Part shown: positions 1 through 7,496 of the stretch, piece after piece
Layout: each line of letters begins with the position of its first letter
Position numbering within the stretch: the first letter of the stretch is position 1
Origin: Candidatus Binatus soli
GTDB taxonomy: Bacteria; Desulfobacterota; Binatia; Binatales; Binataceae
Direction of reading: 5' to 3'
DNA: 64,000 nucleotides
Assembly: GCA_002479255.1 (NCBI GenBank)
Contig: DLMJ01000005.1
Span: forward strand, 1 to 64,000
The notes under the pieces: model-generated
Seen by the model: the letters and a program-made list of their open reading frames with translations, nothing else
Told to the model about the DNA's origin: nothing
Databases searched by the model: none
Made by a program: the position numbers and the translations under genes

Positions 1-207
1 CTCTCCGAGAGTGCTCGTCGCGATGGCATCGAACTCTAAGTCTGCTGTGCTGTCGCGACCGCCTAAGCCGGAATTTCCGTTTTGCCTCACGGTTACTTGA
101 CGGGTTTAGGCCCAGTCGCCTCTCTTTTCAAGGGCGCGGCCGGGTGTTCAGTCCACGGCGTCCTCCGTGGCGTCCAAAGAGCCTTCGCCACTGCTGCCGG
201 GAACCCC
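1..207. other. Left edge, no gene recognised
   Basis: No coding frame with a plausible start and ribosome binding site, and no RNA gene, is recognisable in this stretch. The one long frame that crosses it on the plus strand reads against the small secreted protein on the minus strand and has a non-protein-like, Arg/Cys-rich composition, so it was not called. Confidence 0.4.
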
Positions 208-229
208 AAAACCCCACACCGGGGCTTTT
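208..229 (-). terminator. Possible weak terminator of the small secreted protein gene
   Basis: A short stem of CCCC (212-215) and GGGG (221-224) with a five-base loop lies just downstream of the minus-strand gene ending at 237. Read on the minus strand it is followed by a run of four T and more G/T. The stem is only four to five pairs, so this is a weak call. Confidence 0.4.
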
Positions 230-236
230 CCAATTT

Positions 237-545
237 CTAGTGTGTTTGGAGCCCCTCCGCGCGATGCATGAACTTGTACGGGTGCGCTTTGAATTCGCGG
301 CGCACGTTCGGATGGGTCTTCAGATACTCGTGCAGCGCCGGATGATTATCCACCCAGCGCCGATTCTCGATCAGTGCCGGATCTTTCGCGAGTTCCCGCG
401 CGAGGTCGGGATGCGAATCGAAAAACGCGTAGTCCGCGTTTGTGACTGCTCCGTGAGTGACGGGAGCCTGTGCCATCACGGGACCCGCCATCGCAAATGT
501 CAGTGCCGCTGCCGATAATATCGTCATTCCTCGTTTCATCTTCAT
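237..545 (-). CDS. Small secreted protein of unknown function
   Basis: A 102-residue protein with a clear Sec signal peptide: a basic start (MKMKRG), a hydrophobic core and a cleavage site after AMAGPVMAQA near residue 26. The mature part of about 75 residues is rich in His-Pro steps (SHPDL, NHPAL, THPNV, AHPYK) with a spacing that suggests two or three short degenerate repeats. The start at 545 was chosen because GGAGG sits four bases upstream and the signal peptide begins there; the open frame extends further upstream without coding character. I do not recognise a characterised family. It probably acts in the periplasm or is exported. It is divergent from the DUF1054 gene, with about 145 bases between the starts. 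Confidence 0.7.
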   Translation of the reverse strand: MKMKRGMTILSAAALTFAMAGPVMAQAPVTHGAVTNADYAFFDSHPDLARELAKDPALIENRRWVDNHPALHEYLKTHPNVRREFKAHPYKFMHRAEGLQTH

Positions 546-690
546 GGACCTCCGCCCGCTTAGGTTTGTACGAGCCCTGATAGTATCCGGTTTCAATGCG
601 TACTGCTGCATAATAGCAGAAGCGATTTGCATGTATCGTGGAGGCACAAGGGGCTCGAGCGCGGCCGAGTCGAGAAATGAGGTCGGACTG

Positions 691-1314
691 ATGGCGACGT
701 TGGGTTTTTCGCGCGGCGATTTTGACGTGTTTGCGATCGAGGGTTTCAACGCTCGCATGACGAAGATCTACGAGCGCATCAGGCCCCGGCTGGTCCGGCT
801 GGGGATCGAACTGGCGCCCGAACTGTCGCGAACACTGCACATGGAGTTCTTTGCGCACGTCGCCAAGCATATGCGGCGCACGGTGAATCCTCCGGATGAG
901 ACATGGGCAGCATTCGGGCCGTCGCCGAGGGGATACAAGCGCTACGGATATCTCGCGCTATGCATCTCCGGCGCGGGCATCCACGCGCGCGCGGTCGTGA
1001 AATCCGACGCCGAAAAGCGCCCCGAGATGGCGCGGCTGATCAAGTCGAAGTCGGCTGAATTGGAAGAATCTTTTCGCGGCGCCAAGATCCAGCAGTACAA
1101 AAACTGGGACTGCCGGATATTGCCGGACTCGAGCGCGGCCGGCCCGGACTTCTTCGACGGACTCGGGGATGCGCTCGCGAAAAAAACCGGCGGCATCGAC
1201 CTCGGCTTCGGATGGCCCGTGCGCGACGCGCTGAAAGTCGATCGCGCCGAAGTACTCGACGCGTTTCGCGAGCTCGAACCGCTCTACCGCGTGCTGCGCT
1301 CCGCCGCGTCGTGA
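691..1314 (+). CDS. DUF1054 / UPF0637 (YktB-like) protein
   Basis: A 207-residue cytoplasmic protein matching the UPF0637/DUF1054 family, best known as YktB of Bacillus. From recall of YktB, the opening GFSRGDFDVFAIEGFNARM, the HVAKHMRRTVNPPDETWAAF block near residues 53-72 and the following RGYKRYG are family hallmarks, and the length fits (about 205-215). The function is not established. The start at 691 was chosen because family members begin just before this motif and GAGGTC lies upstream; the frame is open back to 457 but that part reads against the secreted-protein gene. The gene ends six bases before the MFS carrier, so the two may be cotranscribed. The family is mostly reported from Firmicutes, which makes it somewhat unexpected here. 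Confidence 0.8.
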   Translation: MATLGFSRGDFDVFAIEGFNARMTKIYERIRPRLVRLGIELAPELSRTLHMEFFAHVAKHMRRTVNPPDETWAAFGPSPRGYKRYGYLALCISGAGIHARAVVKSDAEKRPEMARLIKSKSAELEESFRGAKIQQYKNWDCRILPDSSAAGPDFFDGLGDALAKKTGGIDLGFGWPVRDALKVDRAEVLDAFRELEPLYRVLRSAAS

Positions 1315-1320
1315 CGTTGG

Positions 1321-2502
1321 ATGACGAGCCGCGAGGGAACGATCACCCGGCTGGCATATTCGTGCCTGCTGATGGTGGGCATCAATAGTGGCTGGATCGG
1401 CCCCTTTCTGCCGCAGATCTCTCATACCGCCCATCTGCCGATCGAACGCGCTGGATTGATCGTCAGCGCCTCAGCGGCCGGTTACTTCATATCGCTGCTG
1501 ATCGCCGGCGAGATCAATCAACGACTGAGCGCGCAAAAGATCCTCGTCGGTGCGATGGCGTTGTTCATGGCGGGTCTGACAGGGCTCGCCGTGGCTCCGG
1601 GACTGGCGGGACTGCTGTACGCCGGATTTCTGATCGGCCTCGCCAATGGCGGTATCGATATCGGCGCCAATGCCCTGATCGCAGATCTCAATCGCGAGCG
1701 GCTCGCCTCTGCGCTGAACTACCTGCACGTGCTGTTCGGTGTCGGAGCGTTGCTCGGACCACTGATCGTGAGCGTCGCCTTCACGAGCCGCGTGCCGTAC
1801 TGGCGGGTGTTCGGCGCCGGCGCGTTGGTGTGTGCCGCGATCGCATTTCGTTTGGGCGTGACTCCGGCGATCGAAGCTCGAACGGCGCCGGCGCCCGGTG
1901 ACGGATTTATCCCGATGCTCTCGCATCCGCTGATTTGGGCGATCAGCGCAGTGATGTTCCTTTACGTAGGCGCCGAAATCGGGATTGGCGCGTGGCTCTT
2001 TCTTTACTTGCGCACGGCGGGGGCGCTGGGCCCGTTGCTCGCTTCGTCGGGTGTCTCGCTGTATTGGCTGGGATTGGTATGCGGGCGCGCATTTGGCGGA
2101 CGATTGGGGCATCGCATCGCATTGCCGCAATTCACGATGCTGGCCTCCGCCCTATCGGCGGCCGCGCTGGTGATTTTGATCGCGGCGCCGACGGCGGGCG
2201 GACTTGCGGCGGCGGCGGTGTTCCTGATCGGCTTCGGATACGGCCCGGTCTTCCCCAACATGATCGCGGTTGGCGCGGCGCGGTTCCCGGCCGAGGTCGG
2301 CAGGATGACTTCGATCGTAGTGGCAGGCGGCGCGCTCGGCGGGATCGTCGCGCCCTGGATCATGGGCCATGCGATCGCCGATGTGAGCGCGCGCGCAAGT
2401 ATGGAGGTCGCGCTGGCGGCCACGATCGCGATGGCGGCGCTGGCGCTTTTGCTGCGCACGATTGATTTTGAAAAATTTCACCACCAAGACAGCCCTCTAT
2501 GA
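1321..2502 (+). CDS. MFS transporter (FucP-like sugar carrier type)
   Basis: A 393-residue inner-membrane protein with about twelve hydrophobic segments, in the length range of Major Facilitator carriers. The first half contains ANGGIDIGANALIADL and the helix LNYLHVLFGVGALLGPLI, a pattern typical of FucP/BypA-type sugar permeases where an Asn-x-x-His pair lines the pore. The second half repeats the topology, with GFGYGPVFPNMIAVGAARFP. The substrate cannot be told from sequence; sugar/proton symport is the family expectation. It starts six bases after the DUF1054 gene. The C-terminal tail (IDFEKFHHQDSPL) is cytoplasmic. Confidence 0.8.
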   Translation: MTSREGTITRLAYSCLLMVGINSGWIGPFLPQISHTAHLPIERAGLIVSASAAGYFISLLIAGEINQRLSAQKILVGAMALFMAGLTGLAVAPGLAGLLYAGFLIGLANGGIDIGANALIADLNRERLASALNYLHVLFGVGALLGPLIVSVAFTSRVPYWRVFGAGALVCAAIAFRLGVTPAIEARTAPAPGDGFIPMLSHPLIWAISAVMFLYVGAEIGIGAWLFLYLRTAGALGPLLASSGVSLYWLGLVCGRAFGGRLGHRIALPQFTMLASALSAAALVILIAAPTAGGLAAAAVFLIGFGYGPVFPNMIAVGAARFPAEVGRMTSIVVAGGALGGIVAPWIMGHAIADVSARASMEVALAATIAMAALALLLRTIDFEKFHHQDSPL

Positions 2503-2590
2503 AGCACCGGCGCCAAACACTATTGTAGATGAATTGCTCAGCCGCAAATTCCCGCGCTCGAGTCGGAAAGCGGCCTCCAAGAAGGGATTC

Positions 2591-2851
2591 ATGGCGAACA
2601 AAGGAAACTGCAAAGCGAAAGATTGCGCGCGCGAGGCGGTCGGCAAGGGTTACTGCCGGATGCATTTTCGGCTCTGGAAAGCCGGTGAGATGCCAAAGGC
2701 GCGCTACAAAACCTGCACCTTCGAGAAATGCCGCAAGCATCGCCACGGCGCCAGCAGCCTGTGCGACGAACACTTCAAGGCCAAGCATGGCAAGCCCGCG
2801 GAAGGAGCGCCCGCGCCCGAAGCGGCGCCCGCCGAGGCTCCGGCTTCCTGA
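2591..2851 (+). CDS. Small Cys/His-rich (zinc-binding-like) protein
   Basis: An 86-residue basic protein with two successive Cys/His modules: C-x4-C then YCRMHF in the first half, and C-x4-C then LCDEHF in the second, so it looks like an internal duplication of one small metal-binding unit. The sequence KGYCRMHFRLWKAGEMP resembles proteins annotated as vegetative protein or hypothetical in myxobacteria and relatives (from memory). The C-terminus is a low-complexity Ala/Pro/Glu tail. The start at 2591 follows AAGGGA. Zinc binding is inferred from the spacing; nucleic-acid binding is possible but unsupported. It lies 53 bases before dapB on the same strand. Confidence 0.7.
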   Translation: MANKGNCKAKDCAREAVGKGYCRMHFRLWKAGEMPKARYKTCTFEKCRKHRHGASSLCDEHFKAKHGKPAEGAPAPEAAPAEAPAS

Positions 2852-2904
2852 GCCGCGACCGCTTCCGTATCCCCGCCCGCGTCACGCGGGCAAAGTGAAT
2901 TCCG

Positions 2905-3702
2905 ATGGCTAATCTAATCGTGGCTGGAGCAGCGGGCCGGATGGGCCGCCTTCTGGTCGCGCTTTCGTCGCGCGATCCGGCGCACAAAATCGTCGGCGCG
3001 CTCGAAGCGCACGGCAACAGCGCGATCGGATCCGACGCGGGCGAGCTCGCCGGCGTAGGCCCGCTCGGTGTGAAAATTACCGACGACTATGCGTCGCTCG
3101 CGCGACCCGATACCGTCACGATGGATTTCACGACGGCCGCCGCCTCGATGGAACATCTCGAAGTCGCATCCAAAACGGGCGCTGCGATCGTAATCGGCTC
3201 GACCGGCTTCACGCCCGAAATGGAAAGGCGTGCGCGCGAACTGGCGGTTAAGACGCGCACCGTGATCGCACCCAACATGAGTATCGGGGTCAACGTGCTC
3301 GCCAAGATCGTCGCCGAAGTCGCCGCGATCCTGCCCGACTTCGACGCCGAAGTTATCGAGATTCATCATCGCACCAAAGTCGATGCGCCAAGCGGCACCG
3401 CGCTATCGCTTGGCAAGGCGATCGCATCGGCACGCGGCGTGGATTTCGCTTCTAACGCGGTGTTCGGCCGCGAAGGAATCACCGGCGTCAGGCCCGACGG
3501 CAAGATTGCGGTGCTCGCGATACGCGCGGGCGACGCGGTCGGCGATCATACCGTGATTTTCGGCGGGCAGGGCGAGCGCCTCGAACTGATTCATCGCGCG
3601 CAGAGCCGCGACTCGCTCGCGCGCGGAGCGCTTCGTGCCGCCGGCTGGCTCATAAGCCGCAAGCCCGGGCTTTACACGATGCGCGACGTGCTCGGAATTT
3701 AA
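2905..3702 (+). CDS. dapB: 4-hydroxy-tetrahydrodipicolinate reductase
   Basis: A 265-residue cytoplasmic enzyme, the usual length for DapB, which reduces (hydroxy)tetrahydrodipicolinate with NAD(P)H in the lysine/diaminopimelate pathway. The Rossmann motif VAGAAGRMG is at residues 6-14. GSTGF at 99-102 and NMSIGVN at 124-130 are family signatures. The active-site block EIHHRTKVDAPSGTAL (152-167) carries the proton-donor His154/His155 and Lys158. Together with the LL-diaminopimelate aminotransferase at 17.8 kb it points to the DapL variant of the pathway. Its stop codon is only six bases from the stop of the convergent membrane protein. Confidence 0.97.
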   Translation: MANLIVAGAAGRMGRLLVALSSRDPAHKIVGALEAHGNSAIGSDAGELAGVGPLGVKITDDYASLARPDTVTMDFTTAAASMEHLEVASKTGAAIVIGSTGFTPEMERRARELAVKTRTVIAPNMSIGVNVLAKIVAEVAAILPDFDAEVIEIHHRTKVDAPSGTALSLGKAIASARGVDFASNAVFGREGITGVRPDGKIAVLAIRAGDAVGDHTVIFGGQGERLELIHRAQSRDSLARGALRAAGWLISRKPGLYTMRDVLGI

Positions 3703-3708
3703 CCCAAC

Positions 3709-4749
3709 TCAAAGACGTGTCGGATGACTGCCGGGTTCGTGCTTGGGCGGCGCGGGCGGCTGATCGCCCATCTCGGCGCCTTCATGGTCGAGCATCGCCC
3801 ACCGCTCAACCAGCCTGATGCCGAGTCCGCGATGGCCGCGGATGAAGTATGTCGCCATCGCGATCAGCGCCAGGATATTTCCCGCGACGATTTTCCACCA
3901 TCCCAGGGCCTCGAGCGCCGACTGATCGATCAGCGAAACGAATCCGACGAAGAAAACCTCGAACACCGCCAGCAGCAGCAGCGCACCGAGCAACATGAAC
4001 GGTTCCCATTCCGAAGCCGCAAGCAAAATCGCCAGTGCCAGTCCGAACATGGCGAACGCCAAGAAATGCAGAATCGAGTAGCCGAGCACCAGCGGCAACG
4101 TCGCTTGGATGCCATCGCTCACGTCCGCGTTGCGAAATACCATCGCCCCGAGAATCGCCGGCGTGTGAAACAAATTGCCCGAGGCGACGTCGTAGCCCAA
4201 GAACCAGATGGCGACGACGATCCCACCCACCAGTCCGGCCGTCACACCTTCGCGCGCGACAGCGATCCAGCCACCGAGCAGATGCCACGCAAGCGCAGGA
4301 TGCCGCCACAAGAAATATGAAAGCATCGCGGCCGTGGCGAGCAGGTTGCCGACGATGACGCCCCACCAGGTCAGTTCCGCCATCACGTTCGGGCCCAGCA
4401 ACAGAACTACCGCGATGAAGAAAACTTCGAATGCGCCGAAAAAAATCGCCAGCGAAAAAAACAGCGACGACTCGGTCTCGCAGGCTTCGAGCAGCAATCC
4501 TCCAGCTATGCCGAACGCGATGAATGCGCTGAAGTGGATCAGCGAGTATTCCAGCGCCAGCAGCTTCAGCCCGTGATTGATCTCGTGACTATGCGACCCA
4601 TGCAGAATCGTCGCCGCCAGCAGAGCCGGCGTTTCAAATGCGTGGCCACGAATTAGGTCGAAGATTAGAAACCAGACGGCAACAACAATGGCGCCGATGA
4701 TTCCCGCGACCGCTCCATCGACAATGATCCGCGCCCTCGAGTGTGCCAT
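3709..4749 (-). CDS. Membrane protein with tandemly duplicated domain
   Basis: A 346-residue polytopic membrane protein made of two homologous halves of about 150 residues. Each half starts with a Gly-rich first helix (DGAVAGIIGAIVVAVWFLIFD; EGVTAGLVGGIVVAIWFLGYD), followed by a TPA(L/I)L segment, an (E/G)YSxxHFxAF(I/M) helix, an F(E)VFF helix and a GN(I/L)LA helix before a basic loop. About eight membrane helices are expected. The conserved Tyr-Ser-x-x-His in both halves could bind a ligand or metal. The start at 4749 was chosen because the membrane domain begins directly after it; the frame upstream reads against ORF 4925's leader region. No characterised family is recognised. The 25-residue C-terminal tail is Pro/His-rich and hydrophilic. 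Confidence 0.7.
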   Translation of the reverse strand: MAHSRARIIVDGAVAGIIGAIVVAVWFLIFDLIRGHAFETPALLAATILHGSHSHEINHGLKLLALEYSLIHFSAFIAFGIAGGLLLEACETESSLFFSLAIFFGAFEVFFIAVVLLLGPNVMAELTWWGVIVGNLLATAAMLSYFLWRHPALAWHLLGGWIAVAREGVTAGLVGGIVVAIWFLGYDVASGNLFHTPAILGAMVFRNADVSDGIQATLPLVLGYSILHFLAFAMFGLALAILLAASEWEPFMLLGALLLLAVFEVFFVGFVSLIDQSALEALGWWKIVAGNILALIAMATYFIRGHRGLGIRLVERWAMLDHEGAEMGDQPPAPPKHEPGSHPTRL

Positions 4750-4924
4750 CTTCCTCGTCACGCGACCGGCCCGTGCAGGCCAGGATGAACTCGTGTCTAT
4801 TCCACTGGTAACGCACCAGATCTGCAACCGGCAAGCATCGCGAATCCCTTTCGCCGCTCTTTCGCCCTGGCCACGGACTTAGCTCGATGTCGGCTGCAGG
4901 ATAAGATGAAATGGTTTTCGCGTC

Positions 4925-6316
4925 ATGCCCGGCAGACTTGAAACAACAGAGCAATCTGAAGCCTCGCGCTCTTCTTCGGCATCGGCTCCCAAAGCAGCGC
5001 GGGCCGGTGATCATCACGAGCATCTTAATCATCCCAACCTGCTCCGGATCGGCCGCACGCCGATCCATTTCTTTGCCGTCGCGGTTGCGTTCTTCGCCGT
5101 TGGCGTCGCCGCGATGCCGTTCGTAATCGCGGACGTCGCCTCGTTTTTCTATCAAATGAGGCCGCTGGCGCTGGTGCACACGTTCACGCTCGGGTGGATC
5201 ACCGCGGCAATGATGGGCGTGATGTATCGCTACGTCCCGGCGCTCACGCACCATCCGGTCCCGTACCCGCGCATGGCGTTAGTGCAACTCGTGCTCTACG
5301 TGATCGGCGTTTCGGGGATGATCGCGCATTTCGAGATTGGAATCTGGCTTGGGCTCTGGCTCGCGGCGATCGTGGTGGTGATAAGCGTTTTGATGTTCGC
5401 CGCTGAGATCATCCCGTGTCTGTGGGCGCAGGTCGGACGCGGCGTTGCCGAAACGGGGATGTTTTTGGGCGTGTGCTTTCTGGTACTCGCGGCTGCAATT
5501 GGACTCACGCTCGGCCTCGACAAGACTTACGATTTCCTTGGCGGCAGCGTGCTGACGAATCTTTCCAGTCACGTACATTTCGCCGCGCTCGGATGGGTAA
5601 CGCTGACCATCTGCGCCGTGTCCTACCGGATGCTACCCGCGTTTTTGCTGCCGAGGATCGAACTCCCCGCGGCCGCGATCTGGCAGCTCTACGCGCTGAC
5701 GATTGGAATCATCGGACTCGGAGTGACTCTGCTGACCGGGGTCGCCGGCGCGACTCTATGGAGCAGTGTGATCGCAGCGTCCCTGCTCGCGTACATCTTC
5801 ACCATCGGACGGCTGGTGCGCACGCGACGGATGCCGCTCGATTGGACGTCACGTCATGCGATTTGCGGAGTCTTCTGGCTCGTGATTGCGATCGCGATGG
5901 GGCTCGCGCTCACTGTCACCGGCGCCGACGGTGAATATGGCAGCCGCATCGCGTCGGCTTACGGCGTGATGGGTCTGCTCGGATGGATTTCGAATTTCAT
6001 CATTGGAATGTCGTATCAGCTCTTTCCGGGATTCGTTGCACGTGCGCGGACCGGGGTTGGATGGCCGGCGGTTACGATAGCGGAACTATCGATTCCGCGG
6101 ACGCGGCCATTCGTATTCATCGCGTACAACCTCGGGGTCGCGATGGTTGCCGGCGGCCTGCTCGCCGGGTCGATCGATCTCGCGGTCGCCGGCTCGGCAT
6201 GCATCGCGGCCGGCGGTGTCGTCTACTCGGCGGTGACGCTTTGGACACTCAGCTTCGCCTATCGCGCAGCGATGCCGTCCGCCGCGCGAACCGATTTGCG
6301 CATCCTTCCTTCGTAG
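4925..6316 (+). CDS. Haem-copper-oxidase-like / NnrS-like 12-helix membrane protein
   Basis: A 463-residue protein with about twelve hydrophobic helices after a 40-residue Ser/Ala/His-rich cytoplasmic leader. Histidines sit inside or beside helices in a pattern recalling subunit I of haem-copper oxidases and NnrS-type proteins: His85 in LVHTFTLGW, His109-His110, His135 and His216/His218 in SSHVHFAALGW, where the H-x-x-x-LGW signature occurs twice. The full binuclear-centre motifs of CoxA/CcoN (HPEVY, HHxFTTG) are absent, so it is probably not a terminal oxidase on its own. It is convergent with the ACIII-caa3 operon, ending eight bases from ctaG, which suggests a link to haem, copper or NO handling. 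That functional link is inference. Confidence 0.6.
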   Translation: MPGRLETTEQSEASRSSSASAPKAARAGDHHEHLNHPNLLRIGRTPIHFFAVAVAFFAVGVAAMPFVIADVASFFYQMRPLALVHTFTLGWITAAMMGVMYRYVPALTHHPVPYPRMALVQLVLYVIGVSGMIAHFEIGIWLGLWLAAIVVVISVLMFAAEIIPCLWAQVGRGVAETGMFLGVCFLVLAAAIGLTLGLDKTYDFLGGSVLTNLSSHVHFAALGWVTLTICAVSYRMLPAFLLPRIELPAAAIWQLYALTIGIIGLGVTLLTGVAGATLWSSVIAASLLAYIFTIGRLVRTRRMPLDWTSRHAICGVFWLVIAIAMGLALTVTGADGEYGSRIASAYGVMGLLGWISNFIIGMSYQLFPGFVARARTGVGWPAVTIAELSIPRTRPFVFIAYNLGVAMVAGGLLAGSIDLAVAGSACIAAGGVVYSAVTLWTLSFAYRAAMPSAARTDLRILPS

Positions 6317-6324
6317 CCGCGACT

Positions 6325-7143
6325 CTACGAGCCGGCGACGCGACGCGATCGCAGCACGCGAAGCTCCGGAGTCATCGCTGCGGGCGGAACCGGAATATCG
6401 CAGTCTTCGCGCTGCGACCACCTGAAGAAGATGAATGTGAAAACGATCATCAGATAGGTGCCCTGCCCGATCCACATGATCAGCCCGCCCAGCACCTGGT
6501 CGTCGATCGCCTTGAGGCCCCATCCGTTCGGGCCTTCGGTGTACCACGGATAAATCACTCTCGTCGCCAGCGTGATCGGCGCGGCCACCGCCGTCATCGG
6601 GATCATCAGCAGGAACAGATAAAGGATCTGCGCCGGGTACGAGAGCCGCGGCAGCTCGGGGATCTGACTCAGAATCGGCCACCACAGCAGCATGCCGGAC
6701 GCCATGAAGAGCAAGTGCAGGAAAATGTGAAAATTCTCGTCGCGGCACATCCGGTCGAATATCGGCGGAAAGTGTGCGGTGACGAAGACCGCCGAAAAAA
6801 TCAGGAACGCGATTACCGGATTCGTGAGCAACCGCGCGATGGGCTTGATCGGCCTGCTGAGCATCCACGGCGCCAGCATCCAGCCCGGCGTCCCCAGCAG
6901 GATTAGCGGCGGAATCACGAAAGCCTGCATCAGATGCTGCAGCATGTGCATCGAAAACAGTCGCGCATCGGCAAGTTCATCGAGTTCGGTCTGTGTGAAT
7001 AGAATCGCGCCCATCGCTAGCGCGAACCACATCGCCTGACGCCGCGTCGGTTTGCGGCCGGCCGCGCGGCATGCGCCGAGGTAAATCGCGATCAGGATCG
7101 CGATGCCTATCGGTATGCTCGGATGTTCTCCGAAGATGTCCAT
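6325..7143 (-). CDS. ctaG: Cytochrome c oxidase assembly factor, caa3-type CtaG
   Basis: A 272-residue inner-membrane protein with about seven helices, matching the CtaG_caa3 family needed to assemble caa3 oxidases, probably by copper handling. Family features are HMLQHLMQAFVIPPLILLG with paired His, the later HIFLHLLFMASGMLLWWPI and the YPWYTEGPNGWG loop. The start at 7143 was chosen because the conserved N-terminal helix begins just after it. It is the last gene of the minus-strand act-cox operon, 23 bases after coxD, and converges with the haem-copper-like gene that ends at 6316. Confidence 0.88.
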   Translation of the reverse strand: MDIFGEHPSIPIGIAILIAIYLGACRAAGRKPTRRQAMWFALAMGAILFTQTELDELADARLFSMHMLQHLMQAFVIPPLILLGTPGWMLAPWMLSRPIKPIARLLTNPVIAFLIFSAVFVTAHFPPIFDRMCRDENFHIFLHLLFMASGMLLWWPILSQIPELPRLSYPAQILYLFLLMIPMTAVAAPITLATRVIYPWYTEGPNGWGLKAIDDQVLGGLIMWIGQGTYLMIVFTFIFFRWSQREDCDIPVPPAAMTPELRVLRSRRVAGS

Positions 7144-7166
7144 CGTCAAAGACGCTCGCCCAGCGG

Positions 7167-7496
7167 CTATCCGATCGGCGCCATGTGATTGGACAGATAT
7201 GCGAACAGCAAAATCAGCGAGACCAGCAAGAGCGTCGCAATTATCAACGGGAAGATGAACACTCCCGTCAGCAGCCATCTATCGTACTTCAAATGCATGT
7301 AGAACATCGCGACCAGCGCGAACTTGGCGGCAGCCAGTACCATCAACAGCGGCACCAGCACGGGATGGAGCGCATGCACGTAAAAGACTGTGACCTCCAT
7401 CGCCGTCAATACGACCAGGAACGCGGCGATGGTCAGGTAGGTCGCCGCACCGGGATGATGAATCTGTCCGCCTTGGGTGTCTGCAATGTCGCTCAT
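7167..7496 (-). CDS. coxD: Cytochrome c oxidase subunit IV (prokaryotic type)
   Basis: A 109-residue protein with three membrane helices, the size and topology of the prokaryotic COX4 family (CtaF/CoxD), a small accessory subunit of caa3 oxidases. The family pattern TAMEVTVFYV in helix one and KFALVAMFYMHLKYD in helix two is clear. The start at 7496 overlaps the coxAC stop by four bases (ATGA), which indicates translational coupling. Confidence 0.9.
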   Translation of the reverse strand: MSDIADTQGGQIHHPGAATYLTIAAFLVVLTAMEVTVFYVHALHPVLVPLLMVLAAAKFALVAMFYMHLKYDRWLLTGVFIFPLIIATLLLVSLILLFAYLSNHMAPIG

